Positions 6,828 through 15,337 are shown, numbered from the stretch's first letter. The stretch is 26,742 nt of DNA from Rhodobacteraceae bacterium UBA2776 (GCA_002352425.1 DEIK01000090.1:1-26742); one strand, 5' to 3'. The notes: generated by a model from the sequence alone, not told the origin. Made by a program: numbers and translations.

Positions 6828-8855
6828 TTAACGGCTATAGGCCACCATCGTCAAAAGCTCATATTCAGCGACTTGATCATCGTGTTGATTATACAGCGTC
6901 GCATTCCAGCGGACTTCGCCATATTCATCTGTGCGCTGGGTTTTACGTTTGGCCGTCAGGCGCACATAGATCGTGTCGTCCGGGCTGACAGGGGATTGAA
7001 ACGTCAAGTTGTTAAGACCGGTGTTGGCCAACACAGGGCCAGGATCGGGCTGAACGAACAATCCCGCTGCAAACGACAACAGCAGGTAACCATGCGCCAC
7101 ACGACCGGGAAAAAACGGGTTGGCCTTGGCCGCGTCCTCGTCCATGTGCGCATAGAATGTGTCACCGGTGAAATGGGCGAAATGCTCGATGTCCTCTACC
7201 GTGACGACCCGTTTATCGGTGCGGATCGTGTCACCGATCTCAATCTCGTGATAGCTGCGTTGGAACGGATGGACTTTGCAGGGTTTTTCCTCGGCTCCCG
7301 AAACCCAAACCTCACCGATTGCTGTCAAAATATCGGGGCTGCCCTGAATGGCGGTACGTTGCATGTAATGCATCACACCGCGAATACCGCCCATTTCCTC
7401 ACCGCCGCCAGCCCGTCCAGGACCCCCGTGGATCATGTGAGGTAAGGGCGCTCCATGTCCCGTCGATTCCGCCATTGAAGTGCGGTTGTTGAAATACAAA
7501 CGCCCATGCCAATGCGCAGAGGCCAGCGTAATGTCGCGCGCGATTTGCGCGTCATTGGTGATGACCGAGGCCACCAAACTGCCCTGCCCACGATTGGCCA
7601 GATCTGCAGCATGGGCCGTGTCGCGGTAGGGCAAGACTGTAGAAACGGGACCAAAGGCTTCGACCTCATGTACCAGTTTCGCGCCGTCAGGATCATCACA
7701 GCGAAACAGCATCGGCGGCAGAAATCCTTGCGCCGAGTCTGCACCCTCGACATTGAAGTTGTCAGCGTCGCCGTAAACCCGCGTGGCTTCGTTGCCGATC
7801 TGGGCCACCATGTCCAACACGTCCGCCTTTTGCGATACCGACACCAGCGCGCCCATGCGAACACCCTCAACTTCGGGATCGCCAATGGTGACTTTGTCCA
7901 ACCGCGCGCTCAGCGCTTCAATCACCGGATCGACCAAGCCCTCTGGTACGATCATCCGGCGGATTGCGGTACATTTTTGGCCCGCTTTTGTGGTTATCTC
8001 GGTGCTGGCCTCGCGGATGAATAGATCAAATTCGGGCGTACCCACACCTGCGTCCAAGCCAAGAATCGAAGCGTTCAAACTGTCTTGCTCTGCAATAAAC
8101 CGCGTACCGTTTTCAATCAGATTAGGTACTGAGCGCAACGCCAATGCGGTACGGGCGGACCCCGTAAAGCTGACTATATCCTGCGCGCCCAACCGGTCCA
8201 GCAGATCCCCTGTGCGCCCGACAATCAATTGCACTGCACCTTCGGGCAGCAAGCCACTGTCCATCATGATCCGAACGCAAGCCTCGGTCAGAAAACTGGT
8301 TTGGGTGGCGGGTTTCACAATACAAGGCACACCGGCCAATAAGGCCGGTGCCAATTTCTCCAACATTCCCCATATGGGAAAGTTGAACGCATTGATATGC
8401 ACTGCAACACCGTGCAGCGGCAGGGCGATGTGTTGACCCAAAAATGTGCCGTTCTTGGACAACTGTTCCAGATCACCATCCAGATAGATATGCCCATCCG
8501 GCATCTCGCGTCGCCCTTTTGAGGCAAAAACAAACATCGTACCGATGCCGCCATCAATGTCGACCCGACCATCTTTGCGGGTCGCACCTGTCAGCGGGTT
8601 CAGCGCGTAAAGTTCTTCTTTGCGGCTGGCAATATAGGCCCCCAGTGCCTTTAGCATTTTGGCGCGTTGATGAAATGTCATCTCGCGCAACGCAGGGCCG
8701 CCTTTGGTTTTGGCAAAGTCAATCATGCCTTGGAAATCAAGCGCCGCTCCTCCGGCCCGTGCAATCTGCGCGCCTGTGACGGGGCTGTGCAAAATACTGG
8801 CCTCCTTGGCAGGTGCAATCCATTTTCCGGCAGCAAAGCTATGTGGTTCCAGCAT
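6828..8855 (-). CDS. paaZ: Bifunctional ring-opening hydrolase/aldehyde dehydrogenase PaaZ
   Basis: The 675-residue fusion has an N-terminal aldehyde dehydrogenase domain (about 1-515) and a C-terminal MaoC-type (R)-hydratase domain (about 540-675). In E. coli PaaZ the hydratase half opens oxepin-CoA and the dehydrogenase half oxidises the resulting semialdehyde with NADP. The key residues are all present: Glu256 (EQDSLNA) and Cys295 (GQKCTAIRR) for the dehydrogenase, and Asp565 and His570 (GDTFYAHMD) for the hydratase, with the same five-residue spacing as the known Asp561/His566 pair. A strong AGGAG precedes the ATG at 8855. It is the first gene of the leftward paaZX unit, divergent from paaIJK. 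Full length and intact catalytic sites argue for an active enzyme. Confidence 0.96.
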   Translation of the reverse strand: MLEPHSFAAGKWIAPAKEASILHSPVTGAQIARAGGAALDFQGMIDFAKTKGGPALREMTFHQRAKMLKALGAYIASRKEELYALNPLTGATRKDGRVDIDGGIGTMFVFASKGRREMPDGHIYLDGDLEQLSKNGTFLGQHIALPLHGVAVHINAFNFPIWGMLEKLAPALLAGVPCIVKPATQTSFLTEACVRIMMDSGLLPEGAVQLIVGRTGDLLDRLGAQDIVSFTGSARTALALRSVPNLIENGTRFIAEQDSLNASILGLDAGVGTPEFDLFIREASTEITTKAGQKCTAIRRMIVPEGLVDPVIEALSARLDKVTIGDPEVEGVRMGALVSVSQKADVLDMVAQIGNEATRVYGDADNFNVEGADSAQGFLPPMLFRCDDPDGAKLVHEVEAFGPVSTVLPYRDTAHAADLANRGQGSLVASVITNDAQIARDITLASAHWHGRLYFNNRTSMAESTGHGAPLPHMIHGGPGRAGGGEEMGGIRGVMHYMQRTAIQGSPDILTAIGEVWVSGAEEKPCKVHPFQRSYHEIEIGDTIRTDKRVVTVEDIEHFAHFTGDTFYAHMDEDAAKANPFFPGRVAHGYLLLSFAAGLFVQPDPGPVLANTGLNNLTFQSPVSPDDTIYVRLTAKRKTQRTDEYGEVRWNATLYNQHDDQVAEYELLTMVAYSR

Positions 8856-8958
8856 TTCAAATCTCCTTTTGGGATAGATTACCGATTTCGACGGGCATTA
8901 CAACACTATTGACCACTCGGTCGGCTTTGTGCAAGTTGGCAAACAGGAGGACGCTATT
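8856..8958. promoter_or_regulatory. Divergent paaZ/paaI promoter region with candidate operator dyad
   Basis: The 103 bases between paaZ (left) and paaI (right) must drive both arms of the cluster. A perfect inverted repeat, GACC-ACTC-GGTC, sits at 8911-8922, and a wider ACCGA (8881-8885)/TCGGT (8917-8921) pair surrounds it. A TTGACC that could serve as a -35 element starts at 8910 and overlaps the dyad, but no good -10 follows at the right distance. Ribosome-binding sites are clear on both sides: AGGAG before paaZ (near 8863-8867) and AGGAGG at 8945-8950 before paaI. The dyad is a candidate site for PaaX or the TetR regulator; which one is not decidable here. Confidence 0.45.
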
Positions 8959-9390
8959 ATGACACCCCAAACCCGTGCCGAGAATAGCGCTGCTGCCATG
9001 TGGGCCAATGATGCCGCCTCAAAATGGCTTGGCATGTCGCTGGATCATGTCCGCCCGGGCAAAGCCGTGATGTCGTTCGAGGTTGGTCCGCAGCACTTGA
9101 ACGGTCACGCTATTTGCCACGGCGGGTATATTTTCACGCTGGCCGACAGCGCCTTTGCATTTGCTTGCAACAGCTACAACAAGTTGGTCGTCGCACAGCA
9201 AAACAGCATCACCTACCTTAGCCCCGCCAAACAAGGCGAGCGCCTGACCGCAACGGCCCGCGAGGTCAGCTTGACGGGACGTTCGGGTCTTTATGATATC
9301 TCGGTTACCGGCCCCGACGGGCGCGTGGTGGCAGAATTTCGCGGCGGATCACGCCAAATCAAAGGTCAACATTTCAAGGAAACCCCATGA
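8959..9390 (+). CDS. paaI: Hydroxyphenylacetyl-CoA thioesterase PaaI
   Basis: This is a 143-residue hot-dog-fold thioesterase. The NGHAICHGG loop at residues 48-56 and Asp63 in TLADSAFAFACN match PaaI, whose Asp is the catalytic base. PaaI hydrolyses phenylacetyl-CoA derivatives and relieves CoA trapped as dead-end thioesters. The frame opens ten codons earlier, but ATG 8959 has a perfect AGGAGG eight bases upstream and is taken as the start. It is first in the rightward paaIJK-tetR unit; its stop overlaps the paaJ start as ATGA. The C-terminal VVAEFRGGSRQIKG is usual for the family. Confidence 0.93.
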   Translation: MTPQTRAENSAAAMWANDAASKWLGMSLDHVRPGKAVMSFEVGPQHLNGHAICHGGYIFTLADSAFAFACNSYNKLVVAQQNSITYLSPAKQGERLTATAREVSLTGRSGLYDISVTGPDGRVVAEFRGGSRQIKGQHFKETP

Positions 9391-10580
9391 ACCAAGCATT
9401 TATCTGCGAGGGTGTTCGCACCCCAATCGGCCGCTACGGTGGCGCGCTCTCATCTGTACGTCCTGACGATATGTTGGCGCATGTTCTACGCGCCAGCGTG
9501 GCGGGCAAGGACGGGTTGGTGATCGACGAAGTTATCGCCGGTTGCGCCAATCAAGCCGGAGAGGACAACCGCAATGTTGCACGTATGGCAGTGTTGTTGG
9601 CGGGGTTGGGCGTTGACGTGCCTGCGGTGACCGTGAACCGGTTGTGCGGTTCGGGGCTGGATGCGGTTGGCATGGCCGCGCGGGCCGTAAATTGCGGTGA
9701 GGCAGAAGTGGTGATCGCCAGCGGTGTCGAAAGCATGAGCCGCGCGCCATTGGTGCAACCCAAACCCGACGCAGCCTTTTCCAGACGGGCCGAAATTTAT
9801 GACACCACGATTGGCTGGCGTTTTGTGAACAAGGCACTGGCCGCGCAATACGGCGTTGATTCAATGCCCGAAACCGCCGAGAACGTGGCCGCTGATTTCA
9901 ACATTTCGCGGGCCGATCAGGATGCATTTGCCTTGCGTTCGCAAACCCGCGCGGCAGCGGCGATTGCAGCAGGGCGCATGGCGCAGGAAATCGCGCCTGT
10001 CAGCATCCCGCAACGCAAGGGCGATGCTGTGATTGTTGACGCGGATGAACATCCGCGTGGCACAACTTTGGAAAAACTCGGGAGCCTGCGCGCACCATTT
10101 CGTGACGGTGGCAGTGTGACGGCAGGCAACGCCAGTGGGGTCAATGACGGGGCCTGTGCAATGATCATCGCATCTGAGGCCGCCGTGTTGAAATACGGCC
10201 TAACGCCAAAGGCGCGGATCATCGGCATGGCCACCGCAGGGGTGCCGCCGCGCATTATGGGCATTGGTCCGGCGCCTGCATCGAAAAAACTGCTGGCGCG
10301 GCTGGGGCTGTCAATCAACGATATTGACTTGATCGAGCTGAACGAAGCCTTTGCCGCCCAAGGGTTGGCCGTGATGCGCGAGCTGGGCTTGGCGGATGAC
10401 GCCGATCATGTAAATCCGAATGGCGGCGCAATTGCACTGGGACATCCGCTGGGCATGTCTGGCGCAAGGTTGGCATTGACAGCCGCAACCGAGTTGCAAA
10501 ATCAATCTCTAACCCGCGCGCTTTGCACCATGTGCATTGGCGTTGGTCAAGGCATCTCACTTGTTATGGAACGGGCATAA
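9387..10580 (+). CDS. paaJ: Beta-ketoadipyl-CoA / 3-oxo-5,6-dehydrosuberyl-CoA thiolase
   Basis: The 397-residue protein is a degradative thiolase with an intact triad: Cys87 (NRLCGSGLDA) for acyl transfer, His353 (GHPLG) and Cys383 (CTMCIGVGQG), plus the NEAFAAQ motif. In phenylacetate degradation PaaJ cleaves 3-oxo-5,6-dehydrosuberyl-CoA and later 3-oxoadipyl-CoA to succinyl-CoA and acetyl-CoA. PcaF of the protocatechuate branch is a close relative and cannot be separated by motif alone; the paa neighbours decide the name. It overlaps paaI by four bases and is nine bases upstream of paaK, so all are one operon. Length and ends are normal for the family. Confidence 0.92.
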   Translation: MNQAFICEGVRTPIGRYGGALSSVRPDDMLAHVLRASVAGKDGLVIDEVIAGCANQAGEDNRNVARMAVLLAGLGVDVPAVTVNRLCGSGLDAVGMAARAVNCGEAEVVIASGVESMSRAPLVQPKPDAAFSRRAEIYDTTIGWRFVNKALAAQYGVDSMPETAENVAADFNISRADQDAFALRSQTRAAAAIAAGRMAQEIAPVSIPQRKGDAVIVDADEHPRGTTLEKLGSLRAPFRDGGSVTAGNASGVNDGACAMIIASEAAVLKYGLTPKARIIGMATAGVPPRIMGIGPAPASKKLLARLGLSINDIDLIELNEAFAAQGLAVMRELGLADDADHVNPNGGAIALGHPLGMSGARLALTAATELQNQSLTRALCTMCIGVGQGISLVMERA

Positions 10581-10589
10581 GGGCGGGAA

Positions 10590-11891
10590 ATGAAGGATCT
10601 ATCACCAAAAAAGGGCGACCTGGAGCCGATCGAAATCGCGTCACGCGATGAAATTTCTGCGCTGCAACTGGAGCGGATGAAGTGGTCGCTAAAGCATGCT
10701 TATGACAACGTCCCGCATTACAAAAAGTCGTTCGATGACGCGGGGGTGCATCCAGACGATCTAAAAACACTTTCCGATCTGGCCAAATTTCCGTTCACCA
10801 TGAAACAAGATTTGCGCGATAACTACCCGTTCGGTCTGTTCGCGGTGCCGCGCAACAAAATCCAGCGCCTGCATGCCTCGTCCGGCACCACAGGTCAGCC
10901 CACCGTGGTCGGCTACACCGAACGCGACATTGATACATGGGCCACCGTGGTGGCGCGCTCCTTGCGGGCCAGCGGCACACGAGCGGGTGATGTGGTGCAT
11001 GTCGCCTATGGCTACGGGTTGTTCACAGGTGGTTTGGGCGCGCATTACGGCGCGGAAAAACTGGGCTGTACCGTGGTCCCGATCTCTGGCGGTATGACGC
11101 AACGACAGGTGCAACTGATCGAAGATTTCGGCGCCTCGACCATCATGGTTACGCCGTCCTACATGTTGTCCATTCTGGATGAATATGCACGGCAAGGCCG
11201 CGATCCTCGCGAGAGTTGCCTGAACGTCGGCGTCTTCGGGGCCGAACCCTGGACCAACGCTATGCGCGCTGAAATCGAACAAGCCTTTGATATGCACGCC
11301 GTGGATATTTACGGGCTAAGCGAGGTTATGGGGCCCGGCGTTGCAAGCGAATGCGTCGAGACCAAAGATGGTTTGCACATTTGGGAGGATCACTTTTACC
11401 CCGAGATCATCAACCCTGAAACGGGCGAAGTGGTTGAGGATGGCGAAATGGGCGAACTTGTGTTCACCTCGTTGACCAAAGAAGCCTTCCCGATTATCCG
11501 GTATCGCACCCGCGATCTGACCCGTCTGTTGCCCGGCACCGCGCGCGCAATGCGGCGGATGGAAAAAATCACGGGGCGCACCGATGATATGATCATTTTA
11601 CGCGGCGTGAACGTGTTCCCTACCCAGATTGAGGAACAGTTGATGGCAGTTCCCGCCCTCGCACCACATTTCCAAATCGAGCTGGATCGCAAGGGGCGCA
11701 TGGACCGGATGACGGTGCATGTCGAATTGGCCAGCAACACAAGCGATGGTGATCAAGCTGCGAATATGCTGGCGGCCAAAATCAAAAGCAACGTCGGGGT
11801 TTCGGCGCGTGTGGTGTTGGCTGATGCTGGTGGTGTTGCCCGCAGCCAAGGCAAAGCGGTGCGCTTTGTCGACAATCGGAACAAAAGCTAG
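10590..11891 (+). CDS. paaK: Phenylacetate-CoA ligase PaaK
   Basis: The 433-residue adenylate-forming enzyme activates phenylacetate to phenylacetyl-CoA with ATP, the first step of the pathway. The phosphate loop HASSGTTGQPTVVGYT begins at residue 95, and the short, PaaK-type N-terminus (about 90 residues before the loop) separates it from longer acyl-CoA synthetases. Further family motifs are YGLSEVMGPGV, the YRTRDLTRLLPGTARAM hinge region and GRTDDMIILRGVNVFPTQIEE. The usual C-terminal lid follows and ends with the KAVRFVD segment. A GGCGGG precedes the ATG. It lies between paaJ and the TetR regulator in one rightward operon. Confidence 0.95.
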   Translation: MKDLSPKKGDLEPIEIASRDEISALQLERMKWSLKHAYDNVPHYKKSFDDAGVHPDDLKTLSDLAKFPFTMKQDLRDNYPFGLFAVPRNKIQRLHASSGTTGQPTVVGYTERDIDTWATVVARSLRASGTRAGDVVHVAYGYGLFTGGLGAHYGAEKLGCTVVPISGGMTQRQVQLIEDFGASTIMVTPSYMLSILDEYARQGRDPRESCLNVGVFGAEPWTNAMRAEIEQAFDMHAVDIYGLSEVMGPGVASECVETKDGLHIWEDHFYPEIINPETGEVVEDGEMGELVFTSLTKEAFPIIRYRTRDLTRLLPGTARAMRRMEKITGRTDDMIILRGVNVFPTQIEEQLMAVPALAPHFQIELDRKGRMDRMTVHVELASNTSDGDQAANMLAAKIKSNVGVSARVVLADAGGVARSQGKAVRFVDNRNKS

Positions 11892-11893
11892 GG

Positions 11894-12475
11894 ATGGCAC
11901 GCGGCGTCGCTCACGACCATTCGCAAAAGCGCGCCGCGATCCGCAAAGGGGCGGCCACCTACTTCGCGGCCAACGGCTTTGACCGCGCCTCAATGACGGG
12001 GGCGGCGGCGCATTGCGGGGTCTCCAAGGCGTTGATATATCACTACTACGACAGCAAAGACGCGTTGCTTTTTGACATTCTGCACAGGCATCTATCTGAT
12101 CTTGTTGAACAGGTCAGTGTGGTGGATAAAGACGGCGATCAACTGCGCCATTTGATCCGTGCGATCCTGCTGGCCTACCGTGATGCCGATGCCGAACACA
12201 AGCTGCAGGCCGACGCAATGGCCGCCCTGCCCGCTGCCAAACGCGAACCATTAATGACGTTGCAGCGGCGGCTGGTCCAGATCATGAGCGATGCGCTGCA
12301 AGCGGCCTCGCCCACCACGCTGTCCGACCCTGACCGCTTGCGCCCCGTGACAATGACGGTGTTCGGCATGTTGAACTGGTTTTACATGTGGCACCGCCCC
12401 GGCAAGGGCATGAGTCGCGAGACCTACGCCGATCTTGTGACCGACATGGTTATGGGTGGCATCAAGGGTCTTTAG
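11894..12475 (+). CDS. TetR/AcrR-family regulator, probably PaaR-like
   Basis: This is a 193-residue TetR-type repressor. The N-terminal helix-turn-helix spans about residues 14-58 and includes ATYFAANGFDRASM, the GVSKALIYHYYDSKDALL recognition region and the helix after it. The C-terminal ligand domain has a WFYMWHRPGKGMSRETYADLV segment. The ATG is two bases after the paaK stop, so it belongs to the paaIJK operon and probably controls it. TetR-type PaaR repressors that bind phenylacetyl-CoA are known in some other bacteria; assignment to that group rests on position and is an inference. Its stop codon interlocks with that of the convergent tupA (shared bases 12472-12475). Confidence 0.85.
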   Translation: MARGVAHDHSQKRAAIRKGAATYFAANGFDRASMTGAAAHCGVSKALIYHYYDSKDALLFDILHRHLSDLVEQVSVVDKDGDQLRHLIRAILLAYRDADAEHKLQADAMAALPAAKREPLMTLQRRLVQIMSDALQAASPTTLSDPDRLRPVTMTVFGMLNWFYMWHRPGKGMSRETYADLVTDMVMGGIKGL

Positions 12476-13290
12476 TTGCGCACAGCATTAAAGGTGAAGA
12501 GCAGCTCGCCGTTGATGCGGTAATTCGCGATCAATTCTTCGGCCTTTGGCCCAACCAACCAAGTCTCCAACGCCAAGGCCAAATCAGTTTTTACATGTGG
12601 ATGCAATTCAGGGTTCACCGGAATATAAGCGTATTGATTGAACAAGGTTGGGTCGCCTGCGTAAAGCAATTCCAAATCACCCTTGTTGCCGAAATTCAGC
12701 CAACTAGCCCGATCCGACAACACATAAGCGTTCATACCGCTGGCCACGTTCAGTGTCGCGCCCATGCCGGCCCCTGCCGCGTGATACCAATTCGTCGACA
12801 AATCATCGGCGGCAACACCTGCGGCCACCCAAAGCGACAGCTCTTTCTTATAAGTGCCGCTGTCATCACCACGGCTGGCAAAACTGGATGCGGTGGCTTT
12901 GATCCGCTGCATCGCATCACTGGCGCTGCTGGCTTTGGCCAATACGGCAGGGTCAGAAACGGGGCCGATAAACACAAAATCATTATACATGATCTTGCGT
13001 CGATGCGTGCCAAATCCGCCCGCCAAAAAGGTATCTTCTGCCTTGCGCGAATGCACCAAAATCGCGTCCACATCGCCCGCCTTGCCCAGCCGCAACGCTT
13101 GCCCCGTGCCGACAACAATCAATTGCACATCGAGGTCCAGATCATCCTTAATCACAGGCAGCAATAAATCGGACAGGCCCGAATTGTAGAACGAGGTCGT
13201 AACAGCGACTTTGATCTCGGCGGCCTGCGCGCTGGTGGCGATAAACAGCGCCGCAACCGTTGCGTGCCAAAAATTGAAGGGCAGTTTCAT
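12472..13290 (-). CDS. tupA: Tungstate-type ABC transporter substrate-binding protein TupA
   Basis: The 272-residue periplasmic binding protein has a signal peptide with hydrophobic core (about 8-20) and a likely cleavage after AQA at residue 23. The oxyanion motif TTSFYNSGL at residues 31-39 is the TupA signature, and the SRGDDSGTYKKELSLW block is also typical of this family. It would capture tungstate (possibly molybdate) for TupB-TupC. The ATG overlaps the tupC stop (ATGA), fixing the operon order tupB-tupC-tupA. The stop is interlocked with the TetR gene coming the other way. Tungstate versus molybdate preference cannot be settled from sequence. Confidence 0.9.
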   Translation of the reverse strand: MKLPFNFWHATVAALFIATSAQAAEIKVAVTTSFYNSGLSDLLLPVIKDDLDLDVQLIVVGTGQALRLGKAGDVDAILVHSRKAEDTFLAGGFGTHRRKIMYNDFVFIGPVSDPAVLAKASSASDAMQRIKATASSFASRGDDSGTYKKELSLWVAAGVAADDLSTNWYHAAGAGMGATLNVASGMNAYVLSDRASWLNFGNKGDLELLYAGDPTLFNQYAYIPVNPELHPHVKTDLALALETWLVGPKAEELIANYRINGELLFTFNAVRN

Positions 13291-14009
13291 TCTACGATAT
13301 CTCCTTGGACAAAGGCTTTTGCTTGTGGCGTTTTGGCCTCGTTAAAAAATCTATCTGCCGGGGTGATTTCAAGTATTTTTCCGCCATGCACAAAGATCAC
13401 GTCACTGGCCAAGCGACGGGCTTGACCAAGGTTATGCGTGGCCATCACAATGCGCGTACCGGCATGTTCGGCCTGTTTCAAAACGGCCTCGATTTCGCGG
13501 GTAGAGCGACCATCCAGATTGGCGCATGGCTCATCCAGAAACAGGATTTCAGGCGCGCTGATCAAGGCCCGCGCGACCGCAAGTTTCTGTTTTTCGCCGC
13601 CCGAAATCATTGGTGCCCAGTCCTGTAAAACATGTCCAAGCCCGACCCGAATGGCCCAATCTTCGGCCCGTATTTTGGCACTTTTTCTGTCCATACCATG
13701 CAGGATCAGCGGAAAGGCTATGCTGTCGATGACGCGACGCCGCATCATGATCGGCGACTGAAAAACAAAGGCCTGTTTACGTCGGGCAGCTCCGTCCTCG
13801 ACGGCCCAATTCACCGTCCCGCCAGAAATGCGCCGCAACCCATGCATCACCCGCAACAGCGTGGTTTTACCTGCCCCGTTTGGCCCCATTACCACTGTCA
13901 AACCGGTCGCTCCAATCGTTAAGTCAATCGGCCCCAACAACTGTTTGCCCCGCACCCGCGCAATCACGCCCGATAGTTCCAAAGGCAATATGGTGGTGCC
14001 GCCTACCAT
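13287..14009 (-). CDS. tupC: Tungstate-type ABC transporter ATP-binding protein TupC
   Basis: The 240-residue ATPase has Walker A GPNGAGKTT, a Q-loop in FVFQSP, the signature SGGEKQKLAVARAL and Walker B EILFLDEPCANLD with the catalytic Glu, then the switch His in MATHNLGQARRLA. It powers oxyanion import through TupB. It lacks the C-terminal TOBE-type domain seen in ModC, which favours the Tup family. Its start overlaps the end of tupB by seven bases and its stop overlaps the start of tupA as ATGA, so the three are translated as a unit. Confidence 0.92.
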   Translation of the reverse strand: MVGGTTILPLELSGVIARVRGKQLLGPIDLTIGATGLTVVMGPNGAGKTTLLRVMHGLRRISGGTVNWAVEDGAARRKQAFVFQSPIMMRRRVIDSIAFPLILHGMDRKSAKIRAEDWAIRVGLGHVLQDWAPMISGGEKQKLAVARALISAPEILFLDEPCANLDGRSTREIEAVLKQAEHAGTRIVMATHNLGQARRLASDVIFVHGGKILEITPADRFFNEAKTPQAKAFVQGDIVE

Positions 14010-14707
14010 GTGCTGGCCCGCTCGGTTTTGGAAATGGTGTGAATGGCCAGATTGACGGCGATCGCGACAGTGATCAAAATAATGCCAAGCCCCATCGCAA
14101 AGGCGAAATTCCCCTTGCTGGTTTCCAGCGCAATCGAGGTGGTTAAAACTCGCGTTGCATGATCAATGTTGCCCCCGACAATCATAATCGCCCCGACCTC
14201 GCCAATAGCGCGCCCGAACCCAGCCAAAACGGCCGTGATCAAGGCGCGACGACCGTCCCACAGCAGCACTTTGATCCGCTGCGCATGGCTGGCATTCAGC
14301 GAGATCAGCAAGTCATGATATTCGGCCCAAAGGTCTCGAATAGTTTGATGCGAGATCGACGCGATCAGTGGCATCACTATGATGACTTGGGCGATGATCA
14401 TTGCCGTGGGTGTGAACAACAACCCAAGCACGCCAAACGGACCTGAACGCGACAACATCAAGTAGACGAACAGTCCGACAACGACAGGCGGCAGACCCAT
14501 CAAAGCGTTCAGCACTGAAATGGTCAGACGGCGGAAACGAAACCGGTTCACAACCAACCATGCCCCCAATGGCAACCCGATCAGCGACGCGATGGCGACG
14601 GCCGTCACTGTGACCTGAAGGGACAGCAAAACAATCTCGACCAGATCGCTGTCCAGCGTCAGGATCAGCCGAAAGGCCTCCATCAATCCTGTGGAAATGC
14701 TGTCCAT
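14003..14707 (-). CDS. tupB: Tungstate-type ABC transporter permease TupB
   Basis: The 234-residue inner-membrane permease has about five hydrophobic helices (roughly residues 24-48, 62-86, 96-118, 145-175 and 200-225). The EAA-type loop that contacts the ATPase is GFGRAIGEVGAIMIVGGN. The MGLPPVVVGLFVYLMLSRSG segment is typical of TupB and related ModB/CysT permeases. It is the first gene of the tupBCA operon; the 183 bases upstream hold no convincing Shine-Dalgarno beyond a GGA directly before the ATG. Order and overlaps with tupC and tupA support the specific assignment. Confidence 0.9.
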   Translation of the reverse strand: MDSISTGLMEAFRLILTLDSDLVEIVLLSLQVTVTAVAIASLIGLPLGAWLVVNRFRFRRLTISVLNALMGLPPVVVGLFVYLMLSRSGPFGVLGLLFTPTAMIIAQVIIVMPLIASISHQTIRDLWAEYHDLLISLNASHAQRIKVLLWDGRRALITAVLAGFGRAIGEVGAIMIVGGNIDHATRVLTTSIALETSKGNFAFAMGLGIILITVAIAVNLAIHTISKTERASTW

Positions 14708-14890
14708 TCCGTGGGGTTCCAGTGTCCATAATCAGGGCGGCGCTCGCGCGATTCGCTGCGTCAACTTACATCAGTTATTCAAGGAAACCGGGGCCCACAC
14801 AATAGTCGAGATCAAGGCAGCAAGCGGGTTTTCCGCAATGGCTAAAATTTTTTACGGAATCCTAACCCCTCGCCAGTAAAGATCGGTGTT
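14708..14890. promoter_or_regulatory. Divergent region between tupB and a membrane-anchored unknown gene
   Basis: This 183-base gap must hold the tup promoter (leftward) and that of the gene at 14891 (rightward). It contains a small dyad, GCGG-GTTTT-CCGC at 14824-14836, followed on the plus strand by an A/T-rich run (TTTTTT near 14847-14852). That looks like a weak terminator, but no plus-strand gene ends before it. An operator is equally possible. I see no standard molybdate-responsive element that I would trust. Confidence 0.35.
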
Positions 14891-15337
14891 ATGAAATTCA
14901 AAGGCAACTCAATTATTATCGCAATCATTATTGTTGTGGCATTGCCCGCGACAACCTCTGTCGTTGCCTATCAAATCACCAAAAACCCAGCCCTACGTCC
15001 ACTTGCACGAACCTTGAATGACGAAGAGATCTACGAGGGTTCTGCATATTCCAACGAAATTGTGGCGCTGGTGGATTGGAGCACGGGACGACAAAAAAGC
15101 TTTTCCAAACGCGATGTCTCAAACGCTATTCGTAAGGCATTTGAAGCACACGGCGTGGTTGCGCGGGTAATTTTCAAGGACAACAACACCAATGATGTTG
15201 TCACAATCAGATACCGGGTTGGACGAAACACTTTGGGGCCAAACCCAATCACTAGGGCGGCGGACAGTGTCAAAGGTGCGATTGCGGTCTATCGAATGTA
15301 TCAAATGTCATCACCAAAACGCCGCGCATCACAATAG
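14891..15337 (+). CDS. Membrane-anchored protein of unknown function
   Basis: I do not recognise a named family. The 148-residue product starts with a hydrophobic segment (about residues 8-26, rich in Ile and Val), then a soluble part. This is most simply a single membrane anchor with the rest in the periplasm; a cleaved signal is possible. The soluble part has a KRDVSNAIRKAFEAHG helix, an alternating strand-like VVTIRYRVGRN segment, and a GPNPITRAADSVKGAIAVYRMY stretch that looks conserved. It has no cysteines in the soluble part. It stands alone, divergent from tupB and convergent with the DMT permease 26 bases away. Coding status is supported by length, composition and a plausible ATG. Confidence 0.7.
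   Translation: MKFKGNSIIIAIIIVVALPATTSVVAYQITKNPALRPLARTLNDEEIYEGSAYSNEIVALVDWSTGRQKSFSKRDVSNAIRKAFEAHGVVARVIFKDNNTNDVVTIRYRVGRNTLGPNPITRAADSVKGAIAVYRMYQMSSPKRRASQ

Noticed and set aside
14824..14852. Hairpin followed by a T run, looking like a plus-strand terminator
   Set aside because: The stem is only four base pairs and no plus-strand gene ends upstream of it; kept only as a remark in the intergenic entry.
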